Positions 1-8,942 of a stretch of DNA of 27,382 bases are shown piece after piece (the first letter of the stretch is position 1; each line of letters begins with the position of its first letter). This DNA comes from JAAZHK01 sp964536075 (GTDB taxonomy: Bacteria; Bacillota_I; Bacilli_A; RF39; UBA660), in the NCBI GenBank assembly GCA_964536075.1, contig CAZHWO010000011.1, positions 1 to 27,382 on the forward strand, written 5' to 3'. The position numbers and the translations under genes are program-made. The notes beneath the pieces are model-generated. The model worked only from the letters and a program-made list of their open reading frames with translations, made no database searches and was not told where the DNA came from.

Positions 1-574
1 TATAAAGAAGTTTAACACTTACAAAGATTAAGAGAATTGATAATGGATATTTTAAAACTTGGTAAATATCATAAAATACTTTAGTTATCTTTTCTTTTTG
101 AAATATTTGAATTATTAAAGCAAAGATATTATCACCATAAGCTGGTACTAATAACATAAATAAGAGAAGAAAAATTAAAATAATCGTCATAATAAAAGAT
201 TTTACTCGCTTTTTAATAATATTTTGATCATCGATTTTATAAATAAGGTTTGTCGCCATAATAACTGAATAAGCTCCATTACTAGCTAAAATACAAGATG
301 AAAAAATAAAAATAAAATTATTTAGATTAGAACCTTTATGATAGAAAATATCAAGGAGTAGATTAGTTACTTCTTCAGGGAGATGATTACCCATTAAAGC
401 CGAAAAGTCAATGGTTGATAAAGGCAAATTAGCAGTAATAATACCTATTAGAGCAATAATAGGTATTATGGAAAGGACAAAGTAAAAAGCTATCTGTCCT
501 GGTAAAAACTGCATTTCAGGGCGACTGATATCTTTATATAAAATTTTTAAAAAAGTAGTCATTTTCTTTTTCAT
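1..574 (-). CDS. YihY/BrkB (UPF0761) family membrane protein, C-terminus beyond window
   Basis: I translated this from the minus strand; it is open from an ATG at 574 to the window edge (about 191 codons). The start reads MKKKMTTFLKILYKDI, followed by PGQIAFYFVLSIIPIIALIG, the conserved first region of YihY/BrkB proteins (once called RNase BN, now regarded as inner-membrane proteins of unknown function). At least three hydrophobic segments are visible. An AAAGG sits 8 nt before the ATG, and the stop of the upstream GGDEF gene is 12 nt away, so it is probably the last visible gene of the pcrA operon. A second in-frame ATG lies at 562. The family call rests on the N-terminal half only. Confidence 0.8.
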   Translation of the reverse strand, partial: MKKKMTTFLKILYKDISRPEMQFLPGQIAFYFVLSIIPIIALIGIITANLPLSTIDFSALMGNHLPEEVTNLLLDIFYHKGSNLNNFIFIFSSCILASNGAYSVIMATNLIYKIDDQNIIKKRVKSFIMTIILIFLLLFMLLVPAYGDNIFALIIQIFQKEKITKVFYDIYQVLKYPLSILLIFVSVKLLY

Positions 575-586
575 AACACTAGCCTT

Positions 587-2623
587 TTATTTATATTCTT
601 CTTTATTAGCACGCATATCTAAAGTTGCTTCATTGATAGCATCATCAATAGTCTTTATATCATCGTTAATCATACTAAAGCCAATGGCTGCCCCAAAACC
701 ATGAGGTAACTCACGGAATTCTTTGCTCAATTTCTTGGTATAAGTTGCTATTTGCTGTTCCGAATAACCCACCAAATAGATAAGAAATTCATTACCATCG
801 GTTCTGATGATTTCACTATTTTCTAACTGATTATTTACTAACACACTAGCCGCGGCAATAATTAATTTATCACCGGCTTCATGACCATAATTATCATTAA
901 CATATTTTAAATTGTTTAAATCAATAATAATAATGGATTGGGGATAGATAGAACTTTCTTCCCACGCTTTAATATTTAAATTTAAGTAGTTACGATTTTT
1001 TAAAGACGTAAGTAAATCAGTATATTTACGTTTATCATCAATTTTAATAGCTTTAACTTTCTTTTTACTCTTAATATATAGTAAAAGACTAATAATAAAG
1101 ATAATGGGAATTAAGATAATCGCTAAGATAACCATATAAGCTTGTTCAAAAGTTTGGAAATCAATTAACGAAGCATTTAAACTATTAAGCCCAGTATTGC
1201 GATAACGATAGTATGAATTAGTCTGAATAATATAATTAAACAATTTATAGAAATCTCCGTTATCTTTTAAGACCATAAAATTGTATTGGTTGGTAAAATT
1301 ATTAACATATAATAATTGATAGTCTTTAAATTTAGTACTGTGGTAGTAGTTATAAACCTCAAAGTCAACAACAATAATATCTTTGTTTTTCTTAATCAAA
1401 GTATTAAGATCACTATATGTTTCAATTAGAGCCCGACTATTACCTTTAAAATAATTATATAGTTGATTATTATTTATCATGTTAACATTTTTATTTTTTA
1501 AGCTTTCAAAGGTATTAATAATATAATCACTACCCTTTTTGGCTAAAACCGCATATTTTTCATTAAAGGTTGAAACCGTTTTTAAGTAATCTTCATCTTT
1601 GTTACCGTAATAATCAAAGAAAAAATCAACCTCTTTACTAGCTATCGCTTCATTTAATTTCTTAACACTAGCATATTTCTTATAGGTAATATCAATATCC
1701 GATAATCTAATCATTCGATTAATATATTCCGCAGCAATACCTCGCGCTTCACCACGGACAGTTCGTTCATACGGAGTATTCTCAACATAACCATAAACAT
1801 AATTTTTAGATAAGATATCAACTTTAGTTTTATCATTGATATTATTTTTGGCAATATAATAGTTTAATAACTTTTCATTATAACTATCAACATAATATTC
1901 ATCTTTCCATTTAGTAAAATATTTTTTAATGATACTATTTAAGACCGCATTATCATCAGAAAGAGTTAAAACAATTTTTTTAGTATATTCTGTAAAGTGA
2001 TAGTTAATATAGTAATTATTACTAGCAATAGTTCTATCTAAATAAAGAATATTCGGAATAACAAGCATCGTTATGGCTCCTGAATCTAAAGCACCAAACA
2101 AAGCATCAACAGAATCATAAGTAGCATATTTAACATTATCAGCATTCTTTAAATAATAGCTTAGTTCACCAGCATCATTAATTAAGGTCCCCATAGTTTG
2201 GTCACTAATATTATCAATTTCTAAGATCTCATCCGCAGTTTTACTAATAATAACATAATTATCTTCATAAATTAACAAATCTTTATCACTTAAAATAGTA
2301 TCAGCATTTAATAACCTGATACGATAACTATTGGTAGCTGGTTCATTTTCTTTTAAATAAGGTAAAATATTGAATTCTAGATCAGTTGTTTCAGTAAAGT
2401 TGTTTAGAATATCAAAGAAAATGCCTTCTCCATCCATGCCATAAATAGGAATATTGTTAATAACCTCAATATCAATAACATTACTCTTATTATTTTGAAT
2501 CCACTTCTTTTCAGCAATCGTAAAGGATGTTTTAGATTTTTCATACTGATAGTAAGCTAGAACCCCCACAAAAACTAAAATAGCTACAATTAAAGGAATA
2601 ATTAAATATAATTTCTTTTTCAC
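587..2623 (-). CDS. Membrane sensor with extracytoplasmic binding-protein-like region and degenerate GGDEF domain
   Basis: A 678-residue protein. An N-terminal membrane segment (about 5-24) is followed by roughly 470 extracytoplasmic residues that resemble two solute-binding-protein (SBP_bac_3-like) modules, a second membrane segment (about 497-518) and a cytoplasmic GGDEF domain (about 535-678). The domain keeps the IDLNNLKYVNDNYGHEAGD block with its metal-binding Asp, but the signature is DGNEF (609-613) instead of GG[DE]EF, and no RxxD inhibitory site is obvious. In known diguanylate cyclases the third signature residue is a catalytic acid, so Asn suggests no c-di-GMP synthesis; a GTP-binding or partner-binding role is inferred. 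The start is GTG, which overlaps the TGA of the preceding gene as GTGA, with GAGGT 8 nt upstream: translational coupling. Confidence 0.85.
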   Translation of the reverse strand: MKKKLYLIIPLIVAILVFVGVLAYYQYEKSKTSFTIAEKKWIQNNKSNVIDIEVINNIPIYGMDGEGIFFDILNNFTETTDLEFNILPYLKENEPATNSYRIRLLNADTILSDKDLLIYEDNYVIISKTADEILEIDNISDQTMGTLINDAGELSYYLKNADNVKYATYDSVDALFGALDSGAITMLVIPNILYLDRTIASNNYYINYHFTEYTKKIVLTLSDDNAVLNSIIKKYFTKWKDEYYVDSYNEKLLNYYIAKNNINDKTKVDILSKNYVYGYVENTPYERTVRGEARGIAAEYINRMIRLSDIDITYKKYASVKKLNEAIASKEVDFFFDYYGNKDEDYLKTVSTFNEKYAVLAKKGSDYIINTFESLKNKNVNMINNNQLYNYFKGNSRALIETYSDLNTLIKKNKDIIVVDFEVYNYYHSTKFKDYQLLYVNNFTNQYNFMVLKDNGDFYKLFNYIIQTNSYYRYRNTGLNSLNASLIDFQTFEQAYMVILAIILIPIIFIISLLLYIKSKKKVKAIKIDDKRKYTDLLTSLKNRNYLNLNIKAWEESSIYPQSIIIIDLNNLKYVNDNYGHEAGDKLIIAAASVLVNNQLENSEIIRTDGNEFLIYLVGYSEQQIATYTKKLSKEFRELPHGFGAAIGFSMINDDIKTIDDAINEATLDMRANKEEYK

Positions 2624-3084
2624 TTTGTTACCTCGCGATCTTTAGTCCATATATAAGCAGCACTTTTATTATGTTTATAGCCAATAATAGGGAAATTATT
2701 TTGAGCTGTATCCGTTTTCTTAATAAAGACTTGCAAGTCATAGTACGCTAGTTGATCTTTCTCAAAATAACCTAAAGTTAAATTACCAATCCCTTTGGCG
2801 ATATCTAAGGTAGCATTATCAAGAACCGTAATAATAATATTAACGGTTTTACCAATAATACTTATCTCAACATTACTAACATTCTCGTTACCTTTTAGTC
2901 CCTCAATTAATTTATTTTCTTGATCTAAAGTTATAACTACGGCTTCAATACCGTCTAAACGATTACCATAAACAACGCCATTATCACCTTGAAATAAGCG
3001 ATAAGCCCCATATAAAACAGCTGTAATAATAATAAAGAATACAATAAGCAGTATGACAAATTTATTTTTCTTAAGAAATTTCAT
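2620..3084 (-). CDS. Small single-pass membrane protein of unknown function
   Basis: 154 residues with a basic N-terminus, one strongly hydrophobic segment (about 8-30) and a soluble domain of about 120 residues, probably outside the cell (positive-inside rule). AGGAG lies 9 nt before the ATG. It follows ligA by about 60 nt and its TGA overlaps the GTG of the GGDEF sensor, so the two are likely made together and may work together. B. subtilis has the lipoprotein CamS/YerH after ligA; this protein has no lipobox Cys and I see no resemblance, so it is not called CamS. I do not recognise the family. Confidence 0.8.
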   Translation of the reverse strand: MKFLKKNKFVILLIVFFIIITAVLYGAYRLFQGDNGVVYGNRLDGIEAVVITLDQENKLIEGLKGNENVSNVEISIIGKTVNIIITVLDNATLDIAKGIGNLTLGYFEKDQLAYYDLQVFIKKTDTAQNNFPIIGYKHNKSAAYIWTKDREVTK

Positions 3085-3145
3085 TTATTTCAGCTCCTAA
3101 TCTTGTAGAATAATTATACAATAATTTAAGGAGATTATCAAGGCA

Positions 3146-5125
3146 CTAATCAACTAATAATGTGAGAAATTTTTCTTCATCAATGATTGTTACCCCAAGT
3201 TTTAAGGCTTTATCATATTTACTACCAGGTTTATCACCAGCTACTACATAAGAAGTCTTGGCACTAACACTTTCCGTTACACTACCACCTAAATTATTAA
3301 TTTTCTCTGTGGCTTCATCTCTAGTCATTGTTGATAAAGTACCGGTTAGGACAAAGGTTTTACCGGTTAATTTATTATTTTGGTTAGCAACACCAGTATA
3401 ATTTAAGTTTAGTCCAAGATCCTTTAATTTATTAATTATTATGATATTTTTATCATTATTAAAATAATTAATAATACTCTCAGCAATAATAGGGCCAATA
3501 TCCGAAAGAGCTTGTAATTCTTCAAAAGGGGCCTCTATAATACTCGTTAAAGTTAAATATTTTTGTGCTATAATTTTAGCCGTTTTCTCCCCCACATGAG
3601 GAATACCAAATGCAAATAAGAGTTTTTCTAAAGAACGATGCTTGCTATCTTCAATAGCGGTCAAAAGATTATTGACTGATTTTTGGCCAAAACCTTCTAA
3701 TTCAATTAACTCCTCACGTTTAGCGTCTAATGTATAAATATCGGCAATATTTTTAATAAAACCCAAATTATAAAAATCTTCAATAATATTTTCCCCTAAA
3801 CCATCAATATCCATTGCTTTACGACTAATAAAGTGAATCAAATTATTTATGCGTCTGGCATCACAATGAATATTAGGACAAAAATGATCAACTTGACTTT
3901 CATATTGGACTATCTTGGTATGACAGATCGGACAAGTATTAATCATCTTAAAAGGCTTTTCTTTTCCTGTTCGTCGATCTTTTTTGGCTTCAACTACTTC
4001 GGGGATAACATCACCAGCTTTTTTAATGGAAACAATATCCCCGATTTTAAGGTCTTTTTCTTGAACATAATCTTCATTATGCAAGGTAGCTCGTCTAATG
4101 GTTGATCCAGCTACAATAGCTGGTTCTAAAACAGCATTAGGCGTTATCTTACCAGTTCGGCCAACCGTAAAAATAATATCGGTTAATTTAGTTAATACTT
4201 CGATAGCGGGGAATTTATAAGCAACCGCCCACTTGGGAGCTTTAGCCGTATAACCTAACCTTTGTTGGTCTTTAACATCATTAACTTTAATAACGATACC
4301 ATCAATTTCATAAGGTAATTTATCTCGCTGGTCATTCTGATCGGTAATAAAATGTAGAACATCATCAATATCGTGAACTAATTTATTATTTGGATTAACT
4401 TTAAAACCTAACTCTTCCATAAATTGTAAAGCTTCCCAGTGGGTATCAATACCATAGTCTAAAGGATTAGGCAAATGATAAATGATGTTATCTAATTTCC
4501 TAGAAGCTGTGATTTTAGAATCTAATTGACGGATGGATCCAGCAGCAGCATTTCGAGGATTTTGAAAAAGATTAAGTCCAGCCATATTCCGACTCTTATT
4601 TAATGCTTCAAAAACTTTTTTGGCCATATAGATTTCCCCACGTACTTCAATATCAATCGGTTTATTTAAGGTTAACGGGATACTTTTAATCGTTTTAACA
4701 TTATTAGTAATATCTTCACCTACAACAGAATCGCCACGGGTAGCTCCTCGAACTAATTTTCCTTGTTCATAAGTTAAAGATACCGAAAGACCATCAATCT
4801 TTAATTCACAAACATAATGAGGGGTTATGCCTTCTTTTCTAATACGCTTATCAAAAAGTCTAATTTCTTCTTCATTAAAAACATTACCTAATGATAACAT
4901 AGGTATTTTATGAAAGACTTTAGCAAATTGATCTGAAACTTTGTCTCCAACTCTTTGGGTAGGTGAATCTTCTTTAATTAATTCGGGATGATCTTCTTCA
5001 ATCTTCTTTAACTCACGAAAATACTTATCATATTCTTGATCAGTAATCATGGGATTATCTAAAGTATGATAGTTATAATCAGCTTCTTTAATTATTTTTA
5101 TTAATTCAAGATATCTTTCTTCCAT
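3146..5125 (-). CDS. ligA: NAD-dependent DNA ligase LigA
   Basis: 659 residues, the normal length for LigA, which seals nicks in replication and repair using NAD+. Visible modules in order: the N-terminal NAD-binding Ia domain; the adenylation domain with the nucleophile Lys109 in ELKIDG; the OB fold; a four-Cys zinc finger (CPIC...CPNIHC, about 398-422); helix-hairpin-helix repeats (DGLGENI, GFGQKSVNN, IPHVGEKTA); and a C-terminal BRCT domain (about 585-659, KTFVLTGTLSTMTRDEA). The ATG has a GAGGAGTGA ribosome binding site that also contains the pcrA stop codon. In the true genome, once the duplicated 55 bases at the N-run are merged, ligA starts only 6 nt after pcrA. Housekeeping gene, full length. 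Confidence 0.97.
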   Translation of the reverse strand: MEERYLELIKIIKEADYNYHTLDNPMITDQEYDKYFRELKKIEEDHPELIKEDSPTQRVGDKVSDQFAKVFHKIPMLSLGNVFNEEEIRLFDKRIRKEGITPHYVCELKIDGLSVSLTYEQGKLVRGATRGDSVVGEDITNNVKTIKSIPLTLNKPIDIEVRGEIYMAKKVFEALNKSRNMAGLNLFQNPRNAAAGSIRQLDSKITASRKLDNIIYHLPNPLDYGIDTHWEALQFMEELGFKVNPNNKLVHDIDDVLHFITDQNDQRDKLPYEIDGIVIKVNDVKDQQRLGYTAKAPKWAVAYKFPAIEVLTKLTDIIFTVGRTGKITPNAVLEPAIVAGSTIRRATLHNEDYVQEKDLKIGDIVSIKKAGDVIPEVVEAKKDRRTGKEKPFKMINTCPICHTKIVQYESQVDHFCPNIHCDARRINNLIHFISRKAMDIDGLGENIIEDFYNLGFIKNIADIYTLDAKREELIELEGFGQKSVNNLLTAIEDSKHRSLEKLLFAFGIPHVGEKTAKIIAQKYLTLTSIIEAPFEELQALSDIGPIIAESIINYFNNDKNIIIINKLKDLGLNLNYTGVANQNNKLTGKTFVLTGTLSTMTRDEATEKINNLGGSVTESVSAKTSYVVAGDKPGSKYDKALKLGVTIIDEEKFLTLLVD

Positions 5126-5131
5126 TGTTAA

Positions 5132-5341
5132 TCACTCCTCATTAATTATTTTTCTCATATGTTTAAAATTCTTAATCATTTTTTTANNNNNNNNNNNNNN
5201 NNNNNNNNNNNNNNNNNNNNNNNNNNNNNNNNNNNNNNNNNNNNNNNNNNNNNNNNNNNNNNNNNNNNNNNNNNNNNNNNNNNNNNTCACTCCTCATTAA
5301 TTATTTTTCTCATATGTTTAAAATTCTTAATCATTTTTTTA
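5132..5341. other. Scaffold gap with identical 55-bp flanks (assembly artefact)
   Basis: Positions 5132-5186 and 5287-5341 are identical over 55 bases and enclose exactly 100 N. They are the last bases of one contig and the first of the next. Such end overlaps are typical of de Bruijn assemblies with k=55. The real sequence is almost certainly continuous with a single copy: pcrA stop, ligA ribosome binding site, ligA start. No gene is missing here. Confidence 0.93.
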
Positions 5342-7389
5342 ATACCGATACTGTTATTAAAGGCCACAGTTATAAGCGTATTAGTCACTTCAATAACAAT
5401 ACCCCGACCAAAAGTTTCATGATAAACCAGATCACCTACCAGATATTCGGTATCTTCTTCATCAAGAAAGGCTTGTTTATCGATTTTTGCCACTTTAATA
5501 ATTTCTTTTTTACTCTCTAATAGATCTTCATCTATCTCACTAATAAAACGGCTAGGCGGATTAACACTTTCACGACCAAAAAGCATTCTTCGGCGGGCAT
5601 TAATAAGATAGACTTTTTGTTTTGCGCGGGTAATCGCCACATAACAAAGACGTCTTTCTTCTTCTAACTGGGATATATCCATCATGGAATTAATATGCGG
5701 AAAAACACCTTCTTCTAAACCAACAATAAAAACATAATCAAATTCTAATCCTTTAACAGAATGGATAGTCATTAAATTAATGCGATCATAATCATCTTTA
5801 TAATCTTCTTTATCACTAACGAGACTAATTTCTAAAAGAAAGTCTTCTAGGGAAATTAAGCCAACACGTTCTTCAAAAGATTTAGTAATTGATTTGAATT
5901 CCTCTAAGTTTTCTAAGCGAATATCGGCTTCTAAAGTTTTTTCCTTTTCAAGTTCATCTTTAATTCCACTAGCTACTAGAACCTGATCAATAAGTTCCGT
6001 TAAAGAGATTTCATCTTTAATCTTCTTTAGGGAATCAATCATATTTTTGAAAGCAAGTTCCTTACCACTATCAATAATTTCATAAATACTTTTGTTTTCT
6101 TCATTAGCTTGCAGGGTAAGTTCATTAATTTTAGCAACACCAATTCCACGTTTTGGGGTATTAATAATTCTTATTAAACTAATATTATCTTTTTCATTAT
6201 GAATTAAACGTAAATACGCTAGTAAATCTTTTATTTCTTTGCGATTATAGAAATAATAATTACCTACGACGCGGTAAGGTATATTTTCTTTTAAACACTC
6301 CTCTTCAATAACACGGGATTGAGCATTGGTGCGATATAAAATAGCAATATTCTCTTTAGATACACCATCAGCAAGCAGTTTTTTTATTTTCTCTAAGGTA
6401 TAATGGGCTTCATCTTTTTCATCATAGGCTTGGTAATAAGTTAATTTACTTCCCTGTTCTTGATTAGTCCATAAATTCTTATCTTTACGGTCTTTATTAT
6501 TTTTAATGACACTATTGGCGGCTTTTAAAATAGTTTGCGTTGAACGATAGTTTTCTTCTAATAAAATAACTTTAGTATTGGGGTAATCATGCTCAAAGTT
6601 AAGAATATTTTGGTAATTCGCTCCTCGCCAAGAATAGATAGCTTGATCGTTATCCCCAACAACACAAATATTTTGATATTTGGCACTAAGCATCTTGGAT
6701 AAAATATATTGAACTTTATTGGTATCTTGATATTCATCAATAAAAAGATAACGAAATTTATCCTGATACTTACTTAAAACTTGGGGATTATCACGAAATA
6801 ACATTAAAGGTAAAACGAGTAAATCATCAAAATCAAGGGAATTACTCATCTTTAACATCTGTTGGTATTTAATATAGACTTTTAGAACAATTTTTTCAAA
6901 ATCGCCAAGGGCATACTTTTCATAGTCATTAGGCAAAATTAATTCATTCTTAGCACTACTAATTTTGCTCTTAATAGCTTGAGGATTAAATAATTTAGGA
7001 TCCAAATTCAATTCTTTTAAGATTTTCTTAATAATGGATAGACTATCATCACTATCCATAATAACAAAGTTATGGGAATAGCCTAGATAGTCATGATTAT
7101 CTCTAACCACTCTTAAACCGAAAGAATGAAAAGTTGATACCCAAATGTTTCTAGCTTCATCACCAACTAATTTAATAAGTCTAGCGGCCATTTCTTTAGC
7201 CGCTTTATTGGTAAAAGTAATGGCCAAAATTTGATATGGTTTAGCTAGGTTTTGTTCGATTAAATACGCAATTTTAGTCGTTAAAACTTTAGTCTTTCCC
7301 GAACCGGCGCCAGCTAAGATTAATAAGGGTCCTTCCGTAATACTGACCGCTTTTTGTTGTTCTTTATTTAGTTCATGTAAATCAATCAT
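5287..7389 (-). CDS. pcrA: ATP-dependent DNA helicase PcrA (UvrD/Rep family)
   Basis: A superfamily 1A 3'-5' helicase acting in repair, plasmid replication and removal of RecA or stalled polymerase. Motifs seen: Q-motif LNKEQQKAV, Walker A AGAGSGKT, Ia FTNKAAKEM, motif II FIDEYQDTN, motif III GDNDQAIYSWRGA, IV LEENYRSTQ, V NLMTIHSVKGLEFDYVF and VI YVAITRAKQKVYL. The C-terminal tail VGDLVYHETFGRGIVIEV is the Tudor-like RNA-polymerase-interacting module of PcrA. I place the start at the ATG at 7389 (700 residues, MIDLHELNKEQQ) because GGAG lies 9 nt before it. The in-frame ATG at 7404 would sit almost on the predicted transcription start and has no ribosome binding site. First gene of the pcrA-ligA operon. 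Confidence 0.96.
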   Translation of the reverse strand: MIDLHELNKEQQKAVSITEGPLLILAGAGSGKTKVLTTKIAYLIEQNLAKPYQILAITFTNKAAKEMAARLIKLVGDEARNIWVSTFHSFGLRVVRDNHDYLGYSHNFVIMDSDDSLSIIKKILKELNLDPKLFNPQAIKSKISSAKNELILPNDYEKYALGDFEKIVLKVYIKYQQMLKMSNSLDFDDLLVLPLMLFRDNPQVLSKYQDKFRYLFIDEYQDTNKVQYILSKMLSAKYQNICVVGDNDQAIYSWRGANYQNILNFEHDYPNTKVILLEENYRSTQTILKAANSVIKNNKDRKDKNLWTNQEQGSKLTYYQAYDEKDEAHYTLEKIKKLLADGVSKENIAILYRTNAQSRVIEEECLKENIPYRVVGNYYFYNRKEIKDLLAYLRLIHNEKDNISLIRIINTPKRGIGVAKINELTLQANEENKSIYEIIDSGKELAFKNMIDSLKKIKDEISLTELIDQVLVASGIKDELEKEKTLEADIRLENLEEFKSITKSFEERVGLISLEDFLLEISLVSDKEDYKDDYDRINLMTIHSVKGLEFDYVFIVGLEEGVFPHINSMMDISQLEEERRLCYVAITRAKQKVYLINARRRMLFGRESVNPPSRFISEIDEDLLESKKEIIKVAKIDKQAFLDEEDTEYLVGDLVYHETFGRGIVIEVTNTLITVAFNNSIGIKKMIKNFKHMRKIINEE

Positions 7390-7412
7390 ATCTGTATTCT
7401 CCATCTAACTAT

Positions 7413-7441
7413 ATTATACCATAAATGGGGATGTGAAAAAA
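7413..7441 (-). promoter_or_regulatory. Promoter of the pcrA-ligA operon (extended -10)
   Basis: On the minus strand TGG precedes a perfect TATAAT (7413-7418), giving an extended -10; the -35 is a weak T-rich block 16-17 bp upstream. Transcription should begin near 7406, leaving a leader of about 15-20 nt to the ATG at 7389. Confidence 0.7.
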
Positions 7442-7459
7442 GCTAAATTTACTTTTTTT

Positions 7460-7489
7460 CTCACACCAAATGAGGTAAAAACGTATAAT
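7460..7489 (+). promoter_or_regulatory. Promoter of the ABC importer operon
   Basis: TATAAT at 7484-7489 with a CTCACA (four of six to TTGACA) 18 bp upstream, followed by an AAGGAGG ribosome binding site at 7505-7511. It is divergent from pcrA. The leader is about 20 nt, so there is no room for a riboswitch. Confidence 0.6.
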
Positions 7490-7515
7490 ACAGAGAATAA
7501 AAAAAAGGAGGATTT

Positions 7516-8502
7516 ATGAAAAAAATAATTATTTTTATCATCAGCATTTTAGTCGTTGGGATAGCCGCAGTAATCTTGTTTTTTAGTCTAAATAAGGAAG
7601 AAACTAATCTAACGAAAATAAAACTTGCTGAAGTTGCTCGCTCTATTTTCTACGCTCCCGCATATGCGGCGATGAGTCAGGGCTTTTTTGTCGATGAAGG
7701 GATAGATATCGAATTATCTTTAACCCCAGGAGCCGACAAAGTAGTGGCCGCTGTTTTATCAGGGGATGTTGACATTGGTTTTTCGGGCAGTGAAGCTACT
7801 ATCTATGTTTATAATGGCGGCGAAAAGGACTATCTAAAAACTTTTGCCCAATTAACGCAAAAAGATGGATCATTTCTAGTATCTAGAACTAAAATAGACA
7901 ACTTTACTTTACAAGATTTAATTGGTAAAGATATCATTGGAGGAAGAAAAGCGGGAATGCCAGAAATGACCTTTGAGTGGGTCTTAAGACAAAATGGTAT
8001 TGATCCAACCACAGATGTTAATATTGATACGAGTATTGCTTTCCCTGCCATGGCTGGTGCTTTTATTGGTGGAACAGGCGACTTTGTTACTTTATTTGAA
8101 CCTAGTGCTTTACAAATTGAAAAACAAGGATTAGGTTATGTTGTAGCATCAATTGGTGAACTTGGAGGGATTGTTCCTTATACATCATATAGTGCTAGAA
8201 TAAGTTATATTGAAAGTCATAAAGATATTATAAAAGGCTTTACCAACGCCATCCAAAAAGGATTAGATTTTGTTAATAATAATGACAGTAAAACAATTGC
8301 TTTAGCTATTATTGATTATTTTCCGGATACAACTTTAAGTGATTTACAGGGGGTTATTGATCGTTATAAAAATCAAGATACCTGGCCAACAACAACGGAA
8401 TTTACTGAAGAATCATTTAATCACTTACAGGAAATTATGATGGCTGCTGATGCAATTGATGAAATGGTTCCTTATAAAGATTTAATTTATCTTGGTGATT
8501 AA
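7516..8502 (+). CDS. ABC transporter substrate-binding protein, NMT1/SsuA/TauA-like
   Basis: 328 residues. After an N-terminal membrane segment (about 4-24) comes an NMT1-type periplasmic-binding fold, recognisable from KIKLAEVARSIFYAPAYAA, GFFVDEGIDIEL, GDVDIGFSGSEA and LIGKDIIGGRKAGMPEM. This family captures small organic ligands such as alkanesulfonates, taurine, thiamine pyrimidine precursors (ThiY) or other amines. The ligand cannot be read from the sequence. There is no lipobox Cys, so the protein is probably held by an uncleaved N-terminal helix. It is the first gene of a three-gene importer operon with the split ATPase and the permease downstream; the ATPase start lies one nt after its stop. 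Identity as a binding protein is firm; substrate unknown. Confidence 0.88.
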   Translation: MKKIIIFIISILVVGIAAVILFFSLNKEETNLTKIKLAEVARSIFYAPAYAAMSQGFFVDEGIDIELSLTPGADKVVAAVLSGDVDIGFSGSEATIYVYNGGEKDYLKTFAQLTQKDGSFLVSRTKIDNFTLQDLIGKDIIGGRKAGMPEMTFEWVLRQNGIDPTTDVNIDTSIAFPAMAGAFIGGTGDFVTLFEPSALQIEKQGLGYVVASIGELGGIVPYTSYSARISYIESHKDIIKGFTNAIQKGLDFVNNNDSKTIALAIIDYFPDTTLSDLQGVIDRYKNQDTWPTTTEFTEESFNHLQEIMMAADAIDEMVPYKDLIYLGD

Positions 8503-8503
8503 G

Positions 8504-8919
8504 ATGGGTAATCCTATCTTAGAAATAAAAAATTTAAACAAAGTCTATCATGATTTAAGTGGCGAAATTTTAGCTATTGATAGTTTAAGTTTAGCCGTTA
8601 AAGAAAAAGAATTTATTGCGATTGTCGGGCCTTCTGGATGTGGAAAAAGTACTTTACTTTCTATCTTAGCAGGTCTTGAAAAGAAGTCAGGGGGAAGTAT
8701 TAAATTACATAATGATTGTAAATTAGGCTACATGCTACAAGATGATTCCCTTTTTCCTTGGCTCACTATTTTGGACAATTGTCTGTTAGGATTACAAATA
8801 AAGAAAAAAATTGATAATCAAAGTAAAGAGCAAGTAATAAGATTATTAAAAACTTATGGTTTAGAGGAATTTATGGATAAATATCCTAAATCTCTATCCG
8901 GTGGTATGAGACAAAGAGT
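8504..8919 (+). pseudogene. ABC importer ATPase, 5' part (split by mobile element)
   Basis: N-terminal part of a SsuB/TauB/ThiZ-type nucleotide-binding subunit. Seen: Walker A GPSGCGKSTLL, Q-loop YMLQDDSLFPW and the signature LSGGMRQRV. The ATG at 8504 follows the binding-protein stop by one nt; a TTG at 8492 is in frame but less likely. Native codons end at 8919. The reading frame then runs into the element and stops at 9002-9004 after a foreign tail, giving a protein without Walker B and therefore unable to hydrolyse ATP. Joining base 8919 to 11686 restores AGA-GTA-GCG (RQRVALIRT) and a 249-residue protein of normal length. The gene is thus interrupted, not decayed: no other defect is visible in either half. 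Confidence 0.93.
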
Positions 8920-8940
8920 CGTACGACGAAATAAACCAAC
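8910..8940. other. attL: left junction of the serine-recombinase element
   Basis: Host sequence ACAAAGA runs up to the dinucleotide GT at 8918-8919; element sequence CGTACGACGAAATAAACCAAC starts at 8920 in split form (CGTACGACGA then AATAAACCAAC). This half-site is the mirror of the one at the other junction (15 of 21 positions complementary). Confidence 0.85.
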
Positions 8941-8942
8941 AA

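Noticed and set aside
3833..4105. 90-codon + strand frame inside ligA and similar frames in pcrA, recombinase, murE, ectB and cotE
   Set aside because: Antisense shadows of well-supported genes with no ribosome binding site or family resemblance.
5132..5341. True tandem duplication of the pcrA end
   Set aside because: Copies abut exactly 100 N and are identical over exactly the contig ends; a k-mer overlap artefact explains it fully.
7419..7515. Riboswitch (for example TPP) before the NMT1-type importer
   Set aside because: Only about 20 nt lie between the predicted start of transcription and the ribosome binding site, and no conserved TPP elements are present.
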